Shown: positions 8,361 through 16,358 of the stretch, piece by piece | Layout: the number at the start of each line of letters is the position of its first letter | Numbering within the stretch: the stretch's first letter is position 1 | From: Kitasatospora sp044457565 | GTDB lineage: Bacteria > Actinomycetota > Actinomycetes > Streptomycetales > Streptomycetaceae | Direction of reading: 5' to 3' | NCBI RefSeq assembly: GCF_044457565.1 | Contig: NZ_JBITGZ010000011.1 | Coordinates: 124,001-188,000 of the forward strand | DNA: 64,000 nucleotides | The notes under the pieces: generated by a model | Database searches by the model: none | What the model was told of the DNA's origin: nothing | What the model saw: the letters and a program-made list of their open reading frames with translations, nothing else | Position numbers and translations under genes: made by a program

Positions 8361-9656
8361 GTGAGCGACGAAGCCTTGAGCGGTACGGGCCCCGGGGTCA
8401 GATTCACCGCGGCCGACGAGGAGAAGAGACGTGGCGTCCGGCGGATGAAGACCATCGCGACCGGCCTGCTGGCCTTCGCGAGCGTGGTCTTCGCCCTGGC
8501 GACCTGGGCGAAGGCGGCCGGGGCGGGCTCCTGGGCGGGCTATGTCGCGGCGGCCGCCGAGGCGGGCATGGTCGGTGCGCTGGCCGACTGGTTCGCCGTC
8601 ACCGCGCTGTTCCGCCGCCCGTTCGGCCTGCCGATCCCGCACACCGCGATCATCCCCACCAAGAAGGACGTCTTCGGCAAGTCACTGGGTGACTTCGTCG
8701 GTGACAACTTCCTCGCCGGGCACGTGGTGCGCGGGCGGCTCGCCGCGCTGGGCATCGCCCGCCGGGTCGGCGAGTGGCTGGCCGCCCCCGGCAGCGCCGA
8801 GCGGGTCACCAGGGAGGCGTCCGCGGCGCTGCGCGGCGTGCTCGCGGTGCTGCGCGACGACGACGTCCAGGCGGTGGTCGGCGAGGCGGTGACCAGACGG
8901 GCGCAGGCCACCTCGGTCGCCGAGCCGATGGGCCGGATGCTGGGCAAGGTGGTCGCCGACGGCGGTCACCACGGGGTGGTCGACCTGATCGCCGTACGGG
9001 CCCACGACTGGCTGACCGAGAACCATCTGGAGGTCGTCCACCGGGTCACCGAGAAGACCCCGGGCTGGACGCCGAAGTTCCTCGACAACCAGGTCGGGGA
9101 GCGGGTCTACCGCGAGCTGATGCGCTTCGTCACCGACATCCGGGACGATCCCGGGCATGCCGCCCGTGGCGCCATCGACAACTTCCTCGCCGACTTCGCC
9201 ACCGAGCTCCAGCACGATCCGGAGACCATCGCGCGGGTCGAGCACGCCAAGGCCGACCTGCTCGCCCGCCCCGAGGTGAAGGACCTGATCGCCTCCACCT
9301 GGGCGGCCGTCCGCACCCTGGTGCTGACCGCCGCCGAGGACGAGGACAGCGAGCTGCGCCGGCGCATCCGGGACGGCGTGCGGAGCTTCGGCGAACGCCT
9401 GGCGACCGATCCCAAGCTCCAGACGAAGGTCGACGGCTGGCTCCAGGATGCCGCCCAGTACATGGTCGACACCTATCGGGAGGAGATCACCTCGCTGATC
9501 TCCGAGACGGTGGCGGGCTGGGACGCAGCCGACGCCTCCCGCAAGATCGAGGCCAACGTCGGCCGGGACCTCCAGTTCATCCGGATCAACGGCACGGTGG
9601 TCGGCGCCCTGGCCGGGCTGCTGATCCACACCGTCGCGGTGGTGCTGGGCGGCTGA
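8361..9656 (+). CDS. DUF445 family membrane protein
   Basis: A 431-residue DUF445 protein (YheB/YjiN-like). It has one N-terminal membrane pair (about residues 32-80, including GAGSWAGYVAAAAEAGMVGA and the signature ALADWFAVTALFRRPFGLPIPHTAIIP written in part), a long helical soluble middle, and a final hydrophobic segment GTVVGALAGLLIHTVAVVLG. The family function is unknown and membrane attachment at both ends is general. The GTG at 8361 is preferred over the ATG at 8447 because relatives keep the FTAADEEKRRGVRRMK stretch before the first helix. The deaminase gene follows after 84 bases on the same strand. Confidence 0.88.
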   Translation: MSDEALSGTGPGVRFTAADEEKRRGVRRMKTIATGLLAFASVVFALATWAKAAGAGSWAGYVAAAAEAGMVGALADWFAVTALFRRPFGLPIPHTAIIPTKKDVFGKSLGDFVGDNFLAGHVVRGRLAALGIARRVGEWLAAPGSAERVTREASAALRGVLAVLRDDDVQAVVGEAVTRRAQATSVAEPMGRMLGKVVADGGHHGVVDLIAVRAHDWLTENHLEVVHRVTEKTPGWTPKFLDNQVGERVYRELMRFVTDIRDDPGHAARGAIDNFLADFATELQHDPETIARVEHAKADLLARPEVKDLIASTWAAVRTLVLTAAEDEDSELRRRIRDGVRSFGERLATDPKLQTKVDGWLQDAAQYMVDTYREEITSLISETVAGWDAADASRKIEANVGRDLQFIRINGTVVGALAGLLIHTVAVVLGG

Positions 9657-9740
9657 GCGCCACCCTCGCGTAGCCTTTGCAGCACCTGAGGGAACGCGCG
9701 TAGAAGCCGCGCGCGGAACGCGCAGAAGGAGAGTGACACC

Positions 9741-10787
9741 GTGGTCCAGCCGGACAGCAGGAGCGGCATCGAGGCGTTCATCGCCGGCATGCCCAAGGCG
9801 GAGCTGCACGTCCACCACGTGGGCTCGGCCTCGCCGCGGGTGGTGGCCGAGCTCGCCGCCCGCCACCGCGGGCAGTCGAAGGTGCCGACCGACCCGGCGG
9901 CGCTCGCCGAGTACTTCAACTTCACCGACTTCGCGCACTTCATCGAGGTCTACCTGAGCGTCGTCAACCTGATCAAGGACGCCGAGGACGTCCGCGCGCT
10001 GACCTACGGCGTCGCCGAGGACATGGCCCGCCAGCACATCCGCTACGCCGAGCTGACCATCACCCCGTACAGCTCGGTCAGCCGCGGCATCCCGGACGTG
10101 GCCTTCATGGAGGCCATCGAGGACGCCCGCAAGGCGGCCGAGAAGGAGCTCGGCGTCGTGCTGCGCTGGTGCTTCGACATCCCCGGCGAGGCAGGCCTCG
10201 CCGCCGCCGAGGAGACCGCGCGGCTCGCTGTCGACCTCGCCCCCGAGGGCCTGGTCAGCTTCGGCCTCGGCGGCCCCGAGATCGGCGTGCCCCGCCCGCA
10301 GTTCAAGCCGTACTTCGACCGTGCCCGCGCGGTCGGCCTGCGCAGCGTGCCGCACGCCGGTGAGACCACCGGACCCGAGACGGTCTGGGACGCCCTTCGG
10401 GTGCTCGGTGCCGAGCGGATCGGCCACGGCACCCAGGCCGTCAAGGACCCGGCGCTGATGGACTGGCTCGGCGAGCACCGCATCCCGCTGGAGGTCTGCC
10501 CGACCTCGAACATCGCCACCCGGGCCGTCGAGCGGATCGAGGAGCACCCGATCCGGCAGATGGTCGACGCCGGGCTGCTCGTCACCGTCAACAGCGACGA
10601 TCCGCCGATGTTCGGCACCGACCTGAACACCGAGTACGCGGTCGCCGCGAAGCTGCTCGACCTCGACGAGGCCGGGGTCGCCGCGCTGGCCAAGAACGCC
10701 GTCGAGGCCTCCTTCCTCGACCCCGGCGGCAAGACCCGACTCAGCGGCGAGATCGACGGCTACCTCGCGGCCTGGCCCCGCGGCTGA
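9741..10787 (+). CDS. Adenosine deaminase family enzyme, possibly aminodeoxyfutalosine deaminase
   Basis: A 348-residue zinc amidohydrolase of the adenosine deaminase family. Metal and catalytic motifs are intact: HxH in AELHVHHVGS near residue 20, HAGE at SVPHAGETTG, RIGHGTQ, and the NSDDPPMFG block. The substrate loop reads ELHVHHVGSAS where classical adenosine deaminases have ELHLHLDGS. That variant is what I recall for the streptomycete branch in which 6-aminodeoxyfutalosine deaminase of the menaquinone (futalosine) pathway was characterised, so that activity is a real alternative to adenosine deamination. Start GTG 9741 with AAGGAGAG upstream. A perfect 12-bp hairpin follows the stop. 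Confidence 0.88.
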   Translation: MVQPDSRSGIEAFIAGMPKAELHVHHVGSASPRVVAELAARHRGQSKVPTDPAALAEYFNFTDFAHFIEVYLSVVNLIKDAEDVRALTYGVAEDMARQHIRYAELTITPYSSVSRGIPDVAFMEAIEDARKAAEKELGVVLRWCFDIPGEAGLAAAEETARLAVDLAPEGLVSFGLGGPEIGVPRPQFKPYFDRARAVGLRSVPHAGETTGPETVWDALRVLGAERIGHGTQAVKDPALMDWLGEHRIPLEVCPTSNIATRAVERIEEHPIRQMVDAGLLVTVNSDDPPMFGTDLNTEYAVAAKLLDLDEAGVAALAKNAVEASFLDPGGKTRLSGEIDGYLAAWPRG

Positions 10788-10812
10788 CCCGTCCGCGCCG
10801 CCCGCGCCCTCC

Positions 10813-10849
10813 GGCCCGGGGCCCCGCCGCAACGGCTGGGCCCCGGGCC
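10813..10849. terminator. Bidirectional terminator between convergent genes
   Basis: A perfect 12-bp stem (10813-10824 with 10838-10849) with a 13-base loop lies between the deaminase stop and the yidC stop, serving both strands. Confidence 0.75.
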
Positions 10850-10894
10850 TTCGCGCTTCGGTGCTCCGGGCGCGCTTCGTGGATCCGGGCCGCG

Positions 10895-11587
10895 CTACAC
10901 CGCCAGAACGGTCTCCAGCGTGCTCGGCGTGTTCCGGTGCAGCAGGGCGCGCTCGGCCGCACTCCACGCGGTGGTCGTGACCAGGTAGAGCCCGGCCGCC
11001 AGCGGCACCAGCGCGGCGAACAGCACGGTGCCGAAGGCCAGGTACGGCATCGCGCCCCCGCCCGGCATCGGCGTGGTCGCCGCCGCGGCCGCCTTACGGG
11101 CCCGGCGGAAGCCGACGTAGCCCACGGCGGCGAGCGCCGCGTACAGGGCGCCGAAGACCGCCACCTGCGCCGGGCCCTGCGCGTGGCCGATGTGCAGGCC
11201 GAGCGGGACGCCGAACAGGGTGTGGTCGAGCAGCTCGTTCGGGGTGGTGAACAGGCGGTACATCACCGAGAAGAACGGGATCTGCACCAGCATCGGCAGG
11301 CAGCCCGCGAACGGGGACGCCTTCTCCTCCTTGTACAGCTCCGCCAGCGCGGCCTGGAGCTTCTCCGGCTTGCCCTTGTGCTTGCGGTTGATCTCGGCCA
11401 CCTGGGGCGCGAGCCGCATCCTGGCCTTCTCACCCCGGGCGGCGGCGCGCGCCAGCGGGTGCAGGGCCAGGCGGACGAGGACGGTGAACAGGATGATCGC
11501 CAGGGCTGTCGGCACCACGTGGGCGAGCGCGGTGACGGCATCGTGGGCCACGTGGACGGCGGGATCGAGAATGGCGAAGACGGACAT
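10895..11587 (-). CDS. YidC/Oxa1-family membrane protein insertase (short paralogue)
   Basis: A 230-residue membrane insertase of the YidC/Oxa1/Alb3 family, which inserts proteins into the cytoplasmic membrane. Five hydrophobic segments are visible. The hydrophilic groove Arg is probably the one in FTVLVRLALHPL. The cytoplasmic hairpin loop contains INRKHKGKPEKLQAALAELY, and SPFAGCLPMLVQIPFF is the most conserved family block. It is shorter than the main actinobacterial YidC and is not next to rpmH-rnpA, so it is a second copy. It follows the DUF6412 gene by 76 bases on the same strand and the two are probably one transcript. Confidence 0.92.
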   Translation of the reverse strand: MSVFAILDPAVHVAHDAVTALAHVVPTALAIILFTVLVRLALHPLARAAARGEKARMRLAPQVAEINRKHKGKPEKLQAALAELYKEEKASPFAGCLPMLVQIPFFSVMYRLFTTPNELLDHTLFGVPLGLHIGHAQGPAQVAVFGALYAALAAVGYVGFRRARKAAAAATTPMPGGGAMPYLAFGTVLFAALVPLAAGLYLVTTTAWSAAERALLHRNTPSTLETVLAV

Positions 11588-11663
11588 GACGGGGTGAGCC
11601 CTCCGGGGTCTCTTGAGTGAGAGGTTCGGCGGAGGACGGCCGCGTGGTGGAACGGTTCGGCGG

Positions 11664-11957
11664 TTACGCGGCCGTCAGGGCCACGCCCGGCGCCCTGGGC
11701 CGACGACGGCCCCGGGCATCCGGATCACGCTGTGGAAGGAAGGCGGTCCGGAACGCGCGCCTGCGCAGCATCCCGTCCCGGACGGCGGCCGGAGCCCGAG
11801 CCCCGAGCAGCCGGGCGGCCACCAGCGTCCCGGCCGCGATCCCGGCCACCAGCACCAGCGTCGCGGCCGCGGCCACGGCCGTCAGCCCGCCCTCGCCGGT
11901 CAGCAGCTCACCCGTCAGCAGCCGCAGCAGCCCGAGGAGCGTCGCGAGCAGCGTCAT
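11664..11957 (-). CDS. DUF6412 small membrane protein
   Basis: A 97-residue protein with two hydrophobic helices (about residues 2-18 and 25-50) and a basic, Arg-rich tail. It matches the DUF6412 proteins that accompany extra yidC genes in streptomycetes, so a role in assisting that insertase is plausible but unproven. The start ATG has a near-perfect GAGGAGGT ribosome site 5 bases away. It leads a two-gene unit with yidC. Confidence 0.7.
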   Translation of the reverse strand: MTLLATLLGLLRLLTGELLTGEGGLTAVAAAATLVLVAGIAAGTLVAARLLGARAPAAVRDGMLRRRAFRTAFLPQRDPDARGRRRPRAPGVALTAA

Positions 11958-12069
11958 CGCGGGACCTCCTCGGGTGTCGGTGATGCGGGCAATGGACTCG
12001 GGTAGTGACTGCTGACGATGGTACGGGCACGGCGGGCCCTGTCAATCAGCTTCCGTGGGCCTTCTCTGA

Positions 12070-12097
12070 TGTAGCCAGGGGGGCTACACGGGGCTAC
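12070..12097 (+). promoter_or_regulatory. Candidate autoregulatory operator of the toxin-antitoxin pair
   Basis: A perfect 7-base inverted repeat TGTAGCC-5-GGCTACA (12070-12088) is followed by a third half site GGGCTAC at 12091-12097. It ends 10 bases before the antitoxin ATG, the usual place for Phd/YefM autorepression. TACTTT at 12095-12100 could be the -10 box, giving a transcript starting at the ATG. Confidence 0.55.
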
Positions 12098-12106
12098 TTT
12101 GGAGGG

Positions 12107-12388
12107 ATGAAGACGATTACCCAGCGCGAGTTCCGGAACAACTCCGCCGCGGTGATGGACGCGGTGGAGGCGGGGGAGATCTTCCACATCACCCGTAACG
12201 GGGTGGAGGTCGCCGAGTTGCGGCCGGTGGGGCGGCGGCGTCGGCTGAGTGCGGAGGAGCTGGTGGTCCGGCACGGGAAGCTGCCCCGGGTGGACTACGA
12301 GCAGATGCGCAAGGAGGCCGACGACTTCTTCGGTTCCGAGGAGCGGGTCGGCGAGGACGACGACCCGTTCGAGCGGCAGAGTGACTGA
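12107..12388 (+). CDS. Phd/YefM-family antitoxin
   Basis: A 93-residue type II antitoxin. The N-terminal Phd fold is clear: MKTITQREFRNNSAAVMDAV and FHITRNGVEVAELRPV, the DNA-binding and dimer part. The acidic C-terminal part (ADDFFGSEERVGEDDDPFE) should be the disordered toxin-binding tail. GGAGGG touches the ATG directly, too close for a normal ribosome site, so the message may be leaderless. Its stop codon abuts the GTG of the PIN toxin. Together with the toxin it should bind the palindrome upstream and repress the operon. Confidence 0.92.
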   Translation: MKTITQREFRNNSAAVMDAVEAGEIFHITRNGVEVAELRPVGRRRRLSAEELVVRHGKLPRVDYEQMRKEADDFFGSEERVGEDDDPFERQSD

Positions 12389-12808
12389 GTGGCCGAGCGC
12401 AGGGGCCGCAGGCGGCGGCCGGCCGGGGTGCTCGACACCTGTGTGTACATCGATCTGGCGTTGCTGGACCCGGCGGCCCTGCCGGTGGTGCCCGAGCTGA
12501 CCGCGATCACCGTCGGCGAGCTCCAGCAGGGTGTGGCGATGGCGCGCGACGCGCTGACCAGGACGGCGCGGCTGGAGGTGCTCGGGGCGGCGGTCGCCGA
12601 CTTCGATCCGCTGCCCTTCGACGCGGCGGCCGCCGCCCGGTACGGCACGCTGGTCGCGCTGACCATCGCCGCCGGGCGGCAGCCGCGTCCGCGGCGGATC
12701 GACCTGATGATCGCCGCGATCGCCTCGGCGCACGGCCTGCCGCTGTACACCCGCAACATCGCGGACTTCCGCGGGCTGGGCGCGGCGGTCGAGGTGATCG
12801 CGGTCTAG
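12389..12808 (+). CDS. PIN-domain toxin (VapC-like ribonuclease)
   Basis: A 139-residue PIN-domain protein, in the family of Mg-dependent RNases that cleave tRNA or rRNA. Acidic active-site residues are present: Asp16 in VLDTCVYIDL, Glu in VGELQQGV, Asp in RRIDLMIAAIA, and Asp in TRNIADF. The start GTG follows the antitoxin TGA with no gap, so the two are translationally coupled. A basic leader of about 12 residues precedes the domain. Nothing suggests inactivation. The convergent oxidoreductase ends 10 bases further on. Confidence 0.92.
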   Translation: MAERRGRRRRPAGVLDTCVYIDLALLDPAALPVVPELTAITVGELQQGVAMARDALTRTARLEVLGAAVADFDPLPFDAAAAARYGTLVALTIAAGRQPRPRRIDLMIAAIASAHGLPLYTRNIADFRGLGAAVEVIAV

Positions 12809-12818
12809 CGTCCGGTGC

Positions 12819-13889
12819 TCAGCCGAGCCGGACGGCGTTGCCGGTGGCGGCGCAGGTGCGGGCGGCCTCCAGGACGGCGAGGGTCGCGACGGCGTCGCGC
12901 GGGTCGACCGGGGGAGGCGTGCCGGTGGCCAGGGCGGTGGCGATGCCCGCGTAGTAGGCGGGGTAGTCGCCCGGGTCGGTGGGGGTGCGGACCGCGGACT
13001 CGTCGGTGCCCAGGAGGCCGTACTGCGCGGGGTCCTCGGCGCCCCACGGGCGGTCGCCGCCCGGGCGGTGGCCGGCCCGCAGGTCGCCCTCCTGCGGGTC
13101 CATGCCGGACTTCACATACCCCGCGCGGTCGCCGAGGACGCGCAGGCGCGGGCCGGCCAGCGGGGTGATGGCGCTGGTCCACAGGTGCGATCGGGTGCCG
13201 CCGGCGTGGGTGAGGGCGAGGAAGGCGTCGTCGTCCACCACGGCGCCGTCCCGGCGGACGTCGATCTCGGCGTAGACGCTCTCGACCGGGCCGAACAGGG
13301 TCAGCGCCTGGTCGACCAGGTGGCTGCCGAGGTCGTAGAGCGTGCCGCCGACCTCGGCCGGGTCGGCCAGTTCGCGCCAGCCGGCCTTGGGCTTGGGCCG
13401 GAAGCGTTCGAACCGGGACTCGAAGCGGTGCACCCGGCCCAACGCGCCCTCCTCGACGAGTCGGCGGGCGGTCAGGAAGTCGCCGTCCCAGCGGCGGTTC
13501 TGGAAGACGGAGAGCAGCATCTGCCGCGCCTCGGCGAGTTCGCACAGCTCGCGCGCCTCGGCCGCGGTGGCGGCGAGCGGCTTGTCGACGACGGTCGCCA
13601 GGCCCGCCTCCAGCGCGGCCCGGGCGAGCGGGACGTGTGTCCGGTTGGGGGAGGCGATGACGATCAGATCCAGCGCGCCGGGGTCGGCGAGCAGCTGCTC
13701 GGGGGTGTCGACGGCGCGGGCGCCGGGGTGTTCCTCGCGCAGCTGGGCGCGGCGGTCGGGGTTGGCGGTGACCACCGCGTCCAGCTGCAGTCCGGGGGTG
13801 GTGGCGATCAGCGGCGCGTGGAACGCGGAGCCGGCCAGGCCGTAGCCGATCAGGCCGACGCGGAACGGGGGGCGGGACGTGGGGCTCAT
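12819..13889 (-). CDS. Gfo/Idh/MocA family NAD(P)-dependent oxidoreductase
   Basis: A 356-residue sugar-type dehydrogenase. The Rossmann fold opens with VGLIGYGLAGSAFHAP (GxGxxG), the IVIASPNRTH strand follows, and the catalytic Lys lies in VVDKPLA, a D-K-P version of the family E-K-P motif. The second domain contains GGTLYDLGSHLVDQAL with the usual D-x-G-x-H-x-x-D pattern. The substrate cannot be read from sequence. The ATG at 13889 has GTAGGA 5 bases upstream. It is a single gene on the minus strand between the toxin-antitoxin pair and the LPMO. Confidence 0.9.
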   Translation of the reverse strand: MSPTSRPPFRVGLIGYGLAGSAFHAPLIATTPGLQLDAVVTANPDRRAQLREEHPGARAVDTPEQLLADPGALDLIVIASPNRTHVPLARAALEAGLATVVDKPLAATAAEARELCELAEARQMLLSVFQNRRWDGDFLTARRLVEEGALGRVHRFESRFERFRPKPKAGWRELADPAEVGGTLYDLGSHLVDQALTLFGPVESVYAEIDVRRDGAVVDDDAFLALTHAGGTRSHLWTSAITPLAGPRLRVLGDRAGYVKSGMDPQEGDLRAGHRPGGDRPWGAEDPAQYGLLGTDESAVRTPTDPGDYPAYYAGIATALATGTPPPVDPRDAVATLAVLEAARTCAATGNAVRLG

Positions 13890-13942
13890 ATGTCCTACTC
13901 AATCACGGTGTGCCCCACCGTCCGGGATTGCGGCACCGTCAG

Positions 13943-15040
13943 TCAGCGGGCGTGGGCGCCGGGGGTACGGCGGCGGCGCCGCAGGACGGCCACGGTGGTG
14001 CCGGCCAGCAGGAAGGCGACGCCCACCGCGCTGAGCAGCGCGGTGGAGCGGTCGGAGGCGCCGGTCTGGGCGAGGCTCTCGGCGGCGGCCGTGCCGGAGG
14101 CGGCGGGCGGGGCCGCGGGGGCGGATGGGACGGCTGCGGTGGGAGCGGCCGGCGGGGTGGATGCGAGGGCGGCGGCCACCGCGGCGGGTGCGGCCGGGGG
14201 CGCGGGGGCGGGGGCGCTGCCCGCGCCGGTGGCCGGGGCGCCGGAGGACGGCGAGGTGGCGGCCCGCGAGGTGACGGCCGGCGAGGTGGCGGCCGGCCCG
14301 GTGGTCGCCGTCGGCGCGGCCGGGCTCGCCGGGTGGCTGTGCCCGCCCGCGGGTGACGTACCGTCCGCCGTCGGTACGGGTGCGGTGCCGGCGGTGCTGC
14401 CGCTGCCGTCGAAGACCACGTCCGAGCAGGAGTAGAACGCCTCCGGGCTGTCCGAGCGCTGCCAGATCGCGTAGATCAGCTGGCGGCCGGTCCGGCCCGC
14501 GGGGATCTTGCCGGGCAGCACGTACGAGCCGTCCGCCAGCTGCGGGTCGGTGACGCTGACGAAGGGCTGGGCTTCGAGGTTGGACCAGGTCAGTGGCTTG
14601 GCGGGGTCGTAGCTGCTGTTGGTCATGAAGAGCTGGAAGGTACCCCGGTGCGGGGCGGTGGCGCGGAAGCGGAAGGTGAAGTCGGCGCCGGAGGTGAGGT
14701 TGGTCGCGGGCCAGTCGGCGCGAGGGAGGTCCAGGCCCCGGTACGTCTGCGAGCCGGCGCTGCACAGCCTGCCGTCCGGGATCAGCTCGCGGTGGCGGCC
14801 GGCGGCGTCGCCGATCCGCAGGCTCATCCAGTCGTAGAGGGCCGCGGTGCCGCCCAGGGCGACGGCCGCCTTGCAGGCCGCCGATTCGGGGTGTTCGGCA
14901 CCCTCCAGGTAGCAGCCCTCGACCCGGCTGAGCGGGTTCTGCATCGATCCGTGCGCGGAGGCGGTGCCGGACCCGAGGGTGGCGGCCAGCGCGCAGCCGG
15001 CGAGGGTGAGCAGGGCGGCGGTCGGGCGGCGGGTGGACAT
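13943..15040 (-). CDS. AA10 lytic polysaccharide monooxygenase with LAQTG cell-wall sorting signal
   Basis: A 365-residue secreted copper oxidase that cleaves chitin or cellulose. A signal peptide ends at Ala29, giving the mature N-terminus HGSMQNP, so His30 is the first ligand of the histidine brace and His131 (ATAPHRGTF) the second. The AA10 domain spans about residues 30-215, followed by an Ala/Pro/Thr/Gly linker of more than 100 residues. The C-terminus carries LAQTG, a hydrophobic helix and RRRRR, a sortase E-type (LAxTG) wall anchor. The ATG at 15040 is preferred over one at 15088 because AAGGAG precedes it. It sits about 3.6 kb from the GH6-glxA-cslA genes, which suggests a role in hyphal glycan remodelling. 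Confidence 0.92.
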   Translation of the reverse strand: MSTRRPTAALLTLAGCALAATLGSGTASAHGSMQNPLSRVEGCYLEGAEHPESAACKAAVALGGTAALYDWMSLRIGDAAGRHRELIPDGRLCSAGSQTYRGLDLPRADWPATNLTSGADFTFRFRATAPHRGTFQLFMTNSSYDPAKPLTWSNLEAQPFVSVTDPQLADGSYVLPGKIPAGRTGRQLIYAIWQRSDSPEAFYSCSDVVFDGSGSTAGTAPVPTADGTSPAGGHSHPASPAAPTATTGPAATSPAVTSRAATSPSSGAPATGAGSAPAPAPPAAPAAVAAALASTPPAAPTAAVPSAPAAPPAASGTAAAESLAQTGASDRSTALLSAVGVAFLLAGTTVAVLRRRRRTPGAHAR

Positions 15041-15473
15041 GGGTGGGGAACTCCTTCGGGGAGTGGGGGTGAGGGTGGTGTCGTTCACGCTAGACCGGCC
15101 GCGGGGGTGCGGTGACGTGCCATCAGTGCGGTTAGGGGCGGCTTAAGGAACCTTTGAGGCGGGCGGTGGCCGCGCCCGGGCCGGCCGCGACGGGTGGTGT
15201 GCGCAGCCGCGCCGGTTCCGGTGGGCGGGACCGCGCTGCCCTCGGGCAGGCGTGCGGATTAGGCTGTGGCCGTTGGGGCAGCCGGCAGTACCCCCGGCCG
15301 GCCGCGGTGCGGCGGACGGGCATGCGTCGGTGCGGCGCGCGCAGGTTTCGGCCGGGCAGGTGCCCAAGGCGGCGGGTGCTCGGCAGGGCGGATGACGTCA
15401 GATGATTCGACGCAGCAGATGTTCGACACAGCAGGTTTCGTACGACCATCGCAAGACCTCAGGAGACACGCAC
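15041..15473. other. 433-bp divergent spacer, LPMO / HAD genes
   Basis: I see no gene here; both flanking promoters must lie in it. Near the HAD gene are two 13-base direct repeats TTCGACGCAGCAG (15406) and TTCGACACAGCAG (15422), 16 bases apart. About 90 bases left of the LPMO start (leftmost part of its promoter region) TTAAGGAACCTTTGA stands out as AT-richer. No operator is recognised. Confidence 0.5.
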
Positions 15474-16253
15474 GTGGCAGACCGCAAGCCCATCGAGTCC
15501 TGGCTGACCGACATGGACGGCGTCCTCATCCACGAGGGCACGCCGATCCCCGGGGCGGAGGAGTTCCTGCGCCGGCTGCGGGAGTCCGGCAAGCCGTTCC
15601 TGGTCCTGACCAACAACTCCATCTACACGCCGCGCGATCTCAGTGCCCGGCTGGCCGGTATGGGCCTGGAGGTGCCGGAGGAGTGCATCTGGACCTCCGC
15701 GCTGGCCACCGCCAAGTTCCTCATGGGCCAGCGGCCCGGCGGCACGGCGTACGTCATCGGCGAGGCCGGCCTCACCACGGCGCTCTACCAGGCCGGGTAC
15801 GTGCTGACCGACAACAACCCGGACTACGTGGTGCTCGGGGAGACCCGCACCTACAGCTTCGAGGCGCTCACGAAGGCGATCCGGCTGATCAACGCGGGTG
15901 CGCGGTTCATCTGCACCAACCCGGACGAGACCGGGCCCTCGACCGAGGGCGTGCTGCCGGCCACCGGCTCGGTCGCGGCGCTGATCACCAAGGCGACCGG
16001 GGTGGATCCGTACTTCGTCGGCAAGCCCAACCCGCTGATGATGCGGGAGGCGCTGAACAGCGCCGGGGCGCACTCGGAGAGCGCGGTGATGATCGGCGAC
16101 CGGATGGACACCGACATCGTCGCGGGTATGGAGGCGGGGATGGAGACCATCCTGGTGCTGACCGGGCTCACCGCGGCGGCCGACGTGGAGCGCTTCCCGT
16201 ACCGGCCGACCCGGGTGGTGCAGTCGATCGCCGACCTGATCGAGATGGTCTAG
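15474..16253 (+). CDS. HAD-IIA family phosphatase (NagD-like)
   Basis: A 259-residue HAD-superfamily hydrolase of subclass IIA. Motif I is LTDMDGVLIHEG (both Asp present), motif II lies in FLVLTNNSIYTPRDL, and motifs III and IV are in VGKPNPLMM and MIGDRMDTDIVAG. All catalytic positions are intact. NagD-type enzymes dephosphorylate nucleotides or sugar phosphates, and the substrate is not predictable here. Start GTG 15474 has AGGAG 8 bases upstream. An upstream in-frame ATG at 15402 is rejected because it lacks a ribosome site and conserved sequence. Confidence 0.92.
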   Translation: MADRKPIESWLTDMDGVLIHEGTPIPGAEEFLRRLRESGKPFLVLTNNSIYTPRDLSARLAGMGLEVPEECIWTSALATAKFLMGQRPGGTAYVIGEAGLTTALYQAGYVLTDNNPDYVVLGETRTYSFEALTKAIRLINAGARFICTNPDETGPSTEGVLPATGSVAALITKATGVDPYFVGKPNPLMMREALNSAGAHSESAVMIGDRMDTDIVAGMEAGMETILVLTGLTAAADVERFPYRPTRVVQSIADLIEMV

Positions 16254-16358
16254 CGCCGGCGGGTTCGCTGTCGTTCGGGCCCTGCCTCCGGTACGCGCCG
16301 GGGGCGGGGCCCACCGCACGGTCGTGGCAAGCGGTGTCGTAGGAGGGGGCGGGGGCCG

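Noticed and set aside
8682..10967. Long minus-strand open frame opposite DUF445 and the deaminase
   Set aside because: Antisense shadow caused by high GC; no domain, no ribosome site, and it crosses two real genes.
15402..15473. Upstream extension of the HAD-IIA gene
   Set aside because: The added residues are unconserved and the GTG at 15474 has a good ribosome site.
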